5,617 nucleotides of DNA from a bacterium (GTDB taxonomy: Bacteria > JAMCPX01): contig JAJYJX010000144.1 in the NCBI GenBank assembly GCA_021789095.1, forward strand, positions 1 through 5,617. The letters are read 5' to 3'. This document shows, one piece after another, positions 1 to 4,939 of this stretch. A program made the translations under genes and the position numbers. Under the pieces are notes generated by a model. That model made no database searches and was not told the origin of the DNA. It saw only the letters and a program-made list of their open reading frames with translations. How positions within the stretch are numbered: position 1 is the stretch's first letter; every line of letters starts with the position of its first letter.

Positions 1-63
1 GAAGCAGCATTGACAATCGACCCTACAAATTATAATAGCTATTTCATGGTTATGAGCCTGTAA
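1..63 (+). CDS. C-terminal end of an upstream gene, possibly a TPR-repeat protein (partial)
   Basis: Frame 1 is open from the first base and ends at TAA (61-63), giving 20 residues that begin EAALTIDPTNYNSYF. The other two plus frames hit stops early (TGA at 11-13, TAA at 33-35), so this is the only reading that can be a gene end. The stretch A-L-x-I-D-P-x-N followed by a helix-like YFMVMSL resembles the junction between two helices of a tetratricopeptide repeat, a protein-protein interaction fold. That family call rests on very few residues. The TAA overlaps the ribosome binding site of the next gene, so the two are probably co-transcribed and possibly translationally coupled. The 5' part lies outside the window. 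Confidence 0.5.
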   Translation, partial: EAALTIDPTNYNSYFMVMSL

Positions 64-73
64 AGGAGCTTTT

Positions 74-1237
74 ATGTTTTATATAGCAAATGAAAATGAC
101 ATAAGAACCGGCAGGGTTACCGATGTTTACTTTGAAAGGGGCGAAAAAATACTGAAGGCAAAAGGCCTGTCAAAGCATGTCTCCATGGAGATCAGGACAA
201 AGGGCCTGCCTGCAAAATGGGAATGGGCCGTCTTCTCCGGACTTGAAGAAGTCATAGAGCTTTTGAAGGACAAACCCGTCAGTGTAAGGGCAATACCTGA
301 AGGCACGGCTTTTGCCGCGTATGACCCTGTTATGGAGGTTGAAGGCAATTACGTGGATTTCGGCCTTTATGAAACGGAGATCCTCGGACTCATATGCCAG
401 GCAAGCGGCATTGCGACGAATGCCGCAAGGGTAAAGATAGCTGCCGGTTTCAAGCCTGTTTTCAGCTTCGGTGCAAGGCGCATGCATCCTGCAATAGCGC
501 CCATGATCGAGCGCAGTGCGTACGTTGGAGGATGCGACGGCGTGTCGGGTGTTATTGATGCAGAAAAGATAGGGTTAAAGCCCGTCGGTACTGTTCCCCA
601 TGCGTTCATCCTGCTTGTGGGTGACACGGTCAAAGCTTCGCTTTATTTTGATGAAATAATAGAAAAAGACGTGCCAAGGCTGATGCTTATCGATACATTC
701 AATGATGAAAAATTCGAGGCAATAAACGTGGCAGCAGCATTGAAGGACAAGCTGTACGGGATAAGGTTTGACACCCCGGGTTCCCGCAGGGGCAATATGG
801 GTCAGATCGTAAAAGAAACAAAATGGGAGCTGGAACTGCGTGGTTATGGGAATGTCAGGATCATGGTAAGCGGCGGGCTGGATGAAGACAAGGTAAGAGA
901 GCTTCAAGAAGTGGTTGATCTTTTTGGAGTAGGTACTTATATATCTAATTCGCCTGTTGTTGATTTCGCCATGGATATCGTCGAGATAGATCATAAACCC
1001 TATGCAAAACGCGGCAAGGAATCGGGCAGGAAAACGTTGCTGAAATGCGAAAGGTGCGGTGAGCGTACGGTATCGGTATATCCGGCAAATATAAAAAACT
1101 GCAGGAAGTGCGGTGGAACGCTTGAAGAACTGATGAAGCCGGTTATAATAAACGGCAAAGTGACAGTGGATTTACCGTCTGCAGGTAAAATCAGGGATTA
1201 TACTATGAGTGAAATAAAAAATATCAAAAAAGCATAA
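74..1237 (+). CDS. pncB: Nicotinate phosphoribosyltransferase with C-terminal zinc-knuckle-like segment
   Basis: The 387-residue product matches the short archaeal/bacterial nicotinate phosphoribosyltransferase type. This enzyme makes nicotinate mononucleotide from nicotinate and PRPP in cytoplasmic NAD salvage (Preiss-Handler pathway). Visible family landmarks are the N-terminal TGRVTDVYF (12-20), FGARRMHP (132-139), GTVPHAF (172-178) with conserved His176, DTFND (207-211), GIRFDT (229-234), and the phosphate-binding loops VSGGLDE (265-271) and FGVGTYIS (284-291). Near the C-terminus C325/C328 and C343/C346 form two CxxC pairs, like the metal-binding knuckle described in the Thermoplasma acidophilum enzyme. 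The ATG is set by AAGGAG at 63-68, five bases upstream. The gene is first in a tight cluster with the FBP aldolase/phosphatase (10 bp gap). The family is secure. Nicotinate rather than another pyridine base as substrate is inferred from the family. Confidence 0.9.
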   Translation: MFYIANENDIRTGRVTDVYFERGEKILKAKGLSKHVSMEIRTKGLPAKWEWAVFSGLEEVIELLKDKPVSVRAIPEGTAFAAYDPVMEVEGNYVDFGLYETEILGLICQASGIATNAARVKIAAGFKPVFSFGARRMHPAIAPMIERSAYVGGCDGVSGVIDAEKIGLKPVGTVPHAFILLVGDTVKASLYFDEIIEKDVPRLMLIDTFNDEKFEAINVAAALKDKLYGIRFDTPGSRRGNMGQIVKETKWELELRGYGNVRIMVSGGLDEDKVRELQEVVDLFGVGTYISNSPVVDFAMDIVEIDHKPYAKRGKESGRKTLLKCERCGERTVSVYPANIKNCRKCGGTLEELMKPVIINGKVTVDLPSAGKIRDYTMSEIKNIKKA

Positions 1238-1247
1238 AGGAGACAAA

Positions 1248-2354
1248 ATGAAGGTCACAATAACAGCTATCAAGGCAGATATAGGAAGTATAGGAGGCCA
1301 CATAAGACCGAGCAAGAGAGTTATTGAAAGAGTCAAGGAGTATGTTTCTACGGAAGGCGGGGGCATGCTTATAGATTCCTATATATCATCAACAGGTGAT
1401 GATATTGCCATATTGATGACGCATGAAAAAGGCACGGGCAATGATAAGGTCCATCAGCTTGCATGGAACGCATTCAAGGAAGGTACAGAGGTTGCAAAGG
1501 AGCAGGGGCTTTACGGTGCGGGACAGGATCTCCTTAAATCCGCTTTCTCCGGCAACGTGAAGGGACTGGGCCCTGCTGTGGCAGAGATGGAAATAGAAGA
1601 GAGGAAGAGCGAGCCGTTCCTGTTCTTTGCCGCTGACAAAACAGATCCAGGCGCATACAGCCTGCCGCTGTACCTTGCATTTACCGATCCGATGTACTGC
1701 TCGGGTCTTCTTTTGAATCCTCAGTTGAGCAAGGGGTTCAAGTTTATTGTAATGGATGTGGAGCACATAGATGCTGATAGGGTCATCGAGCTTGAAACAC
1801 CGGAAGAGATCTACAGTCTTGCAGCCCTGCTGCGCGATAACCAGCGATTCGTTGTAGAGGCTATCTATTCAAGGCATGATCAGACACAGGCCGTTGCTGT
1901 GAGTACCTCGAGGCTGCACAACATTGCAGGCACGTATACGGGCAAGGACGATCCAATAATGCTGGTAAGGGTTCAGGGCAATTTCGCTGCAACAGGCGAG
2001 GTACTTTCGACATTCAGCATAGGACATTATGTTGCAGGGTTTATGAGGGGCAGCCATAACGGCCCGCTTATGCCGGTTAAGATCAATTCTCCGATATCAT
2101 ACTTTGACGGCCCGCCCATTGTTTCCTGCCATGCATTTTCAGTCCATAACGGTAAACTAACAGAGGCTGTTGATGCCTTTGATCACCCGTTCTGGGACCA
2201 TGTAAGGGACAACGTTTCTGCAAAGGCAATAGAGATCAGGAGACAGGGGTTCTCAGGCCCTGCAATGCTGCCGTACGGTGAACTGGAATACGGAGGCATT
2301 GTGGAGATCATGAAAAGGCTTGAGAAGAGGTTTGAGATAAGGAAGAAGCAGTAG
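1248..2354 (+). CDS. fbp: Fructose-1,6-bisphosphate aldolase/phosphatase (bifunctional, class V FBPase)
   Basis: The 368-residue protein is the archaeal-type bifunctional enzyme that condenses DHAP with glyceraldehyde 3-phosphate and then dephosphorylates fructose 1,6-bisphosphate to fructose 6-phosphate. This makes gluconeogenesis effectively one-way. Its signature starts IKADIGSIGGH. Expected Mg2+/phosphate residues are visible: D11, H18, D51-D52 (STGDD), Q93 (GAGQD) and D130-K131 (ADKTDPG). AGTYTGKDDP (228-236) carries Y230 and K233, matching the Schiff-base lysine and its tyrosine partner in the Sulfolobus tokodaii enzyme (K232, Y229). ELEY ends at Y348, matching the third catalytic tyrosine. 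All key residues appear intact, so both activities are expected. The length is slightly below the archaeal forms because the C-terminal tail is short. The ATG follows AAAGGAG (1236-1242), which overlaps the stop of the upstream gene. The aldehyde dehydrogenase follows after 5 bp. Confidence 0.95.
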   Translation: MKVTITAIKADIGSIGGHIRPSKRVIERVKEYVSTEGGGMLIDSYISSTGDDIAILMTHEKGTGNDKVHQLAWNAFKEGTEVAKEQGLYGAGQDLLKSAFSGNVKGLGPAVAEMEIEERKSEPFLFFAADKTDPGAYSLPLYLAFTDPMYCSGLLLNPQLSKGFKFIVMDVEHIDADRVIELETPEEIYSLAALLRDNQRFVVEAIYSRHDQTQAVAVSTSRLHNIAGTYTGKDDPIMLVRVQGNFAATGEVLSTFSIGHYVAGFMRGSHNGPLMPVKINSPISYFDGPPIVSCHAFSVHNGKLTEAVDAFDHPFWDHVRDNVSAKAIEIRRQGFSGPAMLPYGELEYGGIVEIMKRLEKRFEIRKKQ

Positions 2355-2359
2355 TCCCC

Positions 2360-3769
2360 GTGATTATAGCCGGTAAAAAGATCGATTCGAAAGACAGGGT
2401 AGTTGTCAGAAGTCCTTATGACAACAGTGTCGTCGGAGAGGTTTCAAGGGCAGCACAGGCCGATGTACCGAAGGCCGTTGAGAGTGCGAAGGAAGGTTTC
2501 ATCAAGCTTTCGAAACTCAGCGCATACGACAGGTACAGGACGCTTACCAGGCTCGCGGGCATACTTGCACAGAGGTCCGAGCGGTTCGCAAAGACCATTA
2601 CATCCGAGATGGGCAAGACCATAAAAGAGGCGAGGTCAGAGGTATCGCGCGCAGTCGAAACCGTGACGTGGTCTGCAGAGGAATCAAAGAGGCTGTACGG
2701 TTCGACAGTCCCCATGGATGCTGCGCCGACAGGCACGGGTAAGACAGGGTTTTACCTGCGTGTGCCCGTCGGCATTGTAGCGGCTATATCGCCTTTCAAT
2801 TTTCCGTTGAACCTTTCGCTCCATAAGATCGGTCCTGCGTATGCCGCAGGTAATGCATTTATACTGAAGCCGGCCGAGTCCACGTCATTGACAGGCGAGA
2901 TGATCGGAGAGGCGTTTGTCGATGCAGGCGCAGTACCCGAGGCAGTGAATGTCCTTACAGGCTCAGGGTCGGAAATCGGACTGCATCTTATCTCGCATCC
3001 AAATGTAAGGGTCGTGACGTTTACGGGCAGCAGGGATGTTGGCGAGTGGATAACAAAGAATGCGGGTCTGAAAAAGGTCGTTATGGAGCTGGGATCGAAT
3101 TCTGCTGTTGTAGTGTGCGAGGATGCCGGACCAGAGGCAATGGTGAAACGGGTAGCACTGGGCGGTTATGCCCAGGCCGGCCAGGTATGCATATCAATAC
3201 AAAGGGTTTATGTTCATGAAAACCTGTTTGACAGGTTTGTAAAACTTCTGGCAGACCAGGCACGTTCACTCAAAGCGGGAAATCCGCTTGAAGAATCAAC
3301 CGATGTAGGACCGCTTATAACAAAGAACGATGTGAAAAGGGTAAGGTCATGGATAGATGAGGCGGTTGCCAGCGGCGCAACGCTGGTCTGCGGCGGAGAG
3401 ATCGACAATAATGTTATGACGCCTGTTGTGCTAGCTAATGCAAAAGAAACAGACAGGGTCATAAAAGATGAACTATTTGGTCCGGTTATCGTGGTAAATA
3501 AGTTCAGGGATGACGAACATGCACTCAAGCTTGTGAATGATACGAGGTACGGCCTTCAGGCAGGCGTTTATACAAAGGATATAAACCGGGCATGGAGGTA
3601 TGCAAGGGGGCTTGAGGTCGGAGGCGTACTGATAAACGAGATACCCAACTTCAGGGTAGACCTTATGCCTTACGGCGGTATGAAAGAGTCGGGCATAGGA
3701 AGGGAAGGCCCCCGCTTTGCAATCGAAGAGATGACGGAGATCAAGCTTGTAGTATTTCATATCAATTAA
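2360..3769 (+). CDS. NAD(P)-dependent aldehyde dehydrogenase, substrate unknown
   Basis: This is a full-length member of the aldehyde dehydrogenase superfamily (469 residues; typical 450-500), oxidising an aldehyde to an acid with NAD(P)+ in the cytoplasm. Motifs in order: SPFNFP (144-149) with oxyanion-hole N147, LKPAE (169-173) with cofactor-binding K170, FTGS (221-224), MELGS (242-246) with general base E243, GQVCIS (274-279) with nucleophile C277, and ELFGP (371-375) with cofactor-contacting E371. The usual ELGGK is ELGSN here. The start is GTG at 2360: it is the only ATG/GTG/TTG between the in-frame TGA at 2333-2335 and deep coding sequence, and it gives a family-like N-terminus. The only SD-like match, AAGGA (2339-2343), is distant, so coupling to the gene ending 5 bp upstream is likely. 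The neighbouring triose-phosphate enzyme makes a C3 aldehyde (lactaldehyde, glyceraldehyde or glyceraldehyde 3-phosphate) conceivable, but the sequence does not settle it. Confidence 0.92.
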   Translation: MIIAGKKIDSKDRVVVRSPYDNSVVGEVSRAAQADVPKAVESAKEGFIKLSKLSAYDRYRTLTRLAGILAQRSERFAKTITSEMGKTIKEARSEVSRAVETVTWSAEESKRLYGSTVPMDAAPTGTGKTGFYLRVPVGIVAAISPFNFPLNLSLHKIGPAYAAGNAFILKPAESTSLTGEMIGEAFVDAGAVPEAVNVLTGSGSEIGLHLISHPNVRVVTFTGSRDVGEWITKNAGLKKVVMELGSNSAVVVCEDAGPEAMVKRVALGGYAQAGQVCISIQRVYVHENLFDRFVKLLADQARSLKAGNPLEESTDVGPLITKNDVKRVRSWIDEAVASGATLVCGGEIDNNVMTPVVLANAKETDRVIKDELFGPVIVVNKFRDDEHALKLVNDTRYGLQAGVYTKDINRAWRYARGLEVGGVLINEIPNFRVDLMPYGGMKESGIGREGPRFAIEEMTEIKLVVFHIN

Positions 3770-3791
3770 CCACAAAAATACATTTTTTGAG
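3770..3791. terminator. Weak AT-rich bidirectional terminator candidate
   Basis: The 22 bp gap between two convergent genes holds a small inverted repeat, CAAAAAT (3773-3779) and ATTTTTTG (3782-3789). It gives a T-tract in both transcription directions. A second possible stem pairs GTATTT (3752-3757), inside the aldehyde dehydrogenase gene, with AAATAC (3776-3781), just before the plus-strand T-run. Both stems are almost pure A-U with poor loops, so intrinsic termination would be weak. The call rests mainly on position. Confidence 0.25.
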
Positions 3792-4730
3792 TCAATATAC
3801 AATCTGGTCCCTTCCTTTCTTCTTTGCGGTATAGAGCCTTTCGTCCGCAAGCTTTATCAATGAGTCCGCATTGTCCGCATGCCTTGCTTCATTGCTTGCA
3901 ATGCCGATACTTATTGTCACGCCTATGTTTTGATCCTCGAAGGCAGCGGGATGATGTGTTACAATTTTTCTTATACGTTCGCATATTTTCTTTGCATCGC
4001 TGATGGGTGTATTGTCAAAGATAATGATGAACTCTTCGCCACCGAACCTCCCGGACCGGTCAATAGATCGCAGGTGCCCCGTTAACAGACCGGCAACATG
4101 CTTGAGCACAGCATCTCCTGCAACATGACCGTACGTATCGTTGACTCTTTTAAAATGATCGATGTCGATCATGGCAACGGACAGCGGCTTTTTATTATGC
4201 AATGACTGTTCAAGCATAATGTTAAGGATTTTTATAATTGAGCCTTTGTTGTAAATGCAGGTCAGCGAATCCTTCTCTGCGCTTTCGACTATGCGTCGGA
4301 AAAATATCGTGTCCAGCTTTGACAGCGACGCTACCTTGAGCTTGTATGTCCCGATGGTAAAGATGTCACCTTCATGCATTTCTGTTTCTGCTATCCTCTT
4401 TCCGTTGACATAGGTACCGTTGCTGCTGCCCAGGTCCTTTATTAAGATTTTATCTCCCCTGTCCAGCCTTATCTCCGCATGCCTGCGCGATACCGTTGTA
4501 GAGTCAAGACGGATATCGGCGTCTTCTGTCCTGCCTATGCTATTGATTTTTTTTGCAAAGTGGAAAACTTTTCCTATCTGGTCTCCTTCAATAACAATGC
4601 ATGATTTGTGTTTTTCATCCTGGAGTTCATCCAGGTCAACGTTTATTAAGGATGTTTTCTCGTCATTCATAATGGTTACCCCATTGGAAAACTTCGCGAT
4701 TTCCTCAGTCCTTGGCTGACTTTCTAACAT
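3792..4730 (-). CDS. FHA-GGDEF diguanylate cyclase
   Basis: The 312-residue soluble protein has an N-terminal FHA domain (about 45-135) and a GGDEF domain (about 150-312). No membrane segment is seen. FHA phosphothreonine-binding residues are visible: GR (66-67), SRRHA (81-85) and SSNGTYVNG (102-110). The cyclase has IDIDHFKRVND (188-198), the active-site GGEEF (230-234), and RSID (221-224) five residues upstream, which is the RxxD product-inhibition I-site. It should therefore make cyclic di-GMP from two GTP under feedback control, gated by binding a phosphorylated partner. The usual DxLTGLxNRR opening is changed to DSLTCIYNKG (154-163). T26 in EKTSLINVDLD is a possible kinase target for self-docking. 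The start is uncertain: ATG at 4730 has no SD, while an in-frame ATG at 4670 (Met21) follows a weak GGGG at 4679-4682 and would give 292 residues. Confidence 0.93.
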   Translation of the reverse strand: MLESQPRTEEIAKFSNGVTIMNDEKTSLINVDLDELQDEKHKSCIVIEGDQIGKVFHFAKKINSIGRTEDADIRLDSTTVSRRHAEIRLDRGDKILIKDLGSSNGTYVNGKRIAETEMHEGDIFTIGTYKLKVASLSKLDTIFFRRIVESAEKDSLTCIYNKGSIIKILNIMLEQSLHNKKPLSVAMIDIDHFKRVNDTYGHVAGDAVLKHVAGLLTGHLRSIDRSGRFGGEEFIIIFDNTPISDAKKICERIRKIVTHHPAAFEDQNIGVTISIGIASNEARHADNADSLIKLADERLYTAKKKGRDQIVY

Positions 4731-4733
4731 GGT

Positions 4734-4763
4734 ATACTAATATAAAGCGTCAGAAATATTCAA
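4734..4763 (-). promoter_or_regulatory. Possible sigma-70 promoter for the FHA-GGDEF gene
   Basis: Read on the minus strand, TTGAAT (4763-4758) lies 18 bp from TAGTAT (4739-4734), each matching four of six consensus positions. Transcription would begin around the ATG at 4730, so this promoter, if real, favours the downstream start at 4670. The match is modest and AT-rich DNA yields such pairs by chance. Confidence 0.25.
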
Positions 4764-4764
4764 C

Positions 4765-4784
4765 TAAATTGTTAATAAACTGTT
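4765..4784. repeat. Pair of 9-bp direct repeats with 11-bp period, possible operator
   Basis: TAAATTGTT (4765-4773) and TAAACTGTT (4776-4784) differ at one position and start 11 bp apart, about one helical turn. They sit between the two divergent promoter candidates, just upstream of both -35 elements. That position and phasing suit tandem binding of a regulator. The region is AT-rich and only two copies are visible, so chance is possible. Confidence 0.3.
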
Positions 4785-4794
4785 CGTAAGTGTG

Positions 4795-4823
4795 ATGAAA
4801 TGCACGGCAGACCCGTTTATAAT
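4795..4823 (+). promoter_or_regulatory. Sigma-70-type promoter for the IMPase-family gene
   Basis: TATAAT at 4818-4823 is a perfect -10 hexamer. With the optimal 17 bp spacer, ATGAAA (4795-4800) serves as a -35 matching four of six positions. Transcription would begin near 4829-4831, leaving a leader of roughly 110 bases before the ATG at 4940. This is the best promoter match in the window and it points at the downstream gene. Confidence 0.55.
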
Positions 4824-4840
4824 GCATGTTCTGCATATTC
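4823..4840. repeat. Tandem 9-bp direct repeat at the predicted transcription start
   Basis: TGCATGTTC (4823-4831) is followed directly by TGCATATTC (4832-4840), with one mismatch, and then by a further partial TGC (4841-4843). The unit begins at the last base of the -10 hexamer and covers the predicted start site. A protein bound there would block initiation. It may equally be a chance microrepeat. Confidence 0.3.
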
Positions 4841-4859
4841 TGCTGAAAAAACAGGCATC

Positions 4860-4874
4860 AGATCTTATTGATCT
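4860..4874. other. Small inverted repeat in the leader of the IMPase-family gene
   Basis: AGATC (4860-4864) and GATCT (4870-4874) are perfect inverted arms around the 5-base loop TTATT. It could form a short RNA hairpin in the predicted leader or act as a DNA dyad. There is no T-run directly after it, so it is not an intrinsic terminator. No known riboswitch or attenuator pattern is recognised. Confidence 0.25.
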
Positions 4875-4924
4875 AATTTATCTATTGCGATTTGAAAAAA
4901 AGTGTTTTAATGAAATACACTATT

Positions 4925-4930
4925 AAAGGG
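4925..4930 (+). promoter_or_regulatory. Ribosome binding site that decides the IMPase-family start
   Basis: AAAGGG at 4925-4930 lies nine bases before the ATG at 4940. The in-frame ATG at 4910 has only an A-run and no G-rich SD ahead of it. This favours translation from 4940. Confidence 0.55.
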
Positions 4931-4939
4931 ATTCTAAAG

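Noticed and set aside
127-994. Several minus-strand open frames of 73-139 codons opposite the nicotinate phosphoribosyltransferase gene
   Set aside because: They lie opposite a clearly conserved coding frame, overlap one another, resemble no family and lack ribosome binding sites.
2403-2624. A 73-codon plus-strand frame inside the aldehyde dehydrogenase gene
   Set aside because: It is an out-of-frame shadow with an arginine/proline-rich low-quality composition, inside a gene with intact family motifs.
4420-4719. A 99-codon plus-strand frame opposite the FHA domain, with serine- and phenylalanine-rich membrane-like stretches
   Set aside because: It is the antisense of a recognised FHA domain and has no independent support.
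4910-4939. A ten-codon N-terminal extension of the IMPase-family gene from the ATG at 4910
   Set aside because: No SD precedes this ATG, whereas AAAGGG is well placed for the ATG at 4940. The extra residues do not look like a signal peptide.
4824-4939. A riboswitch or attenuator in the roughly 110-base leader of the IMPase-family gene
   Set aside because: Only a 5-bp hairpin and a loose CTG/CAG pairing are visible. There is no terminator stem with a T-run and no recognised aptamer pattern.
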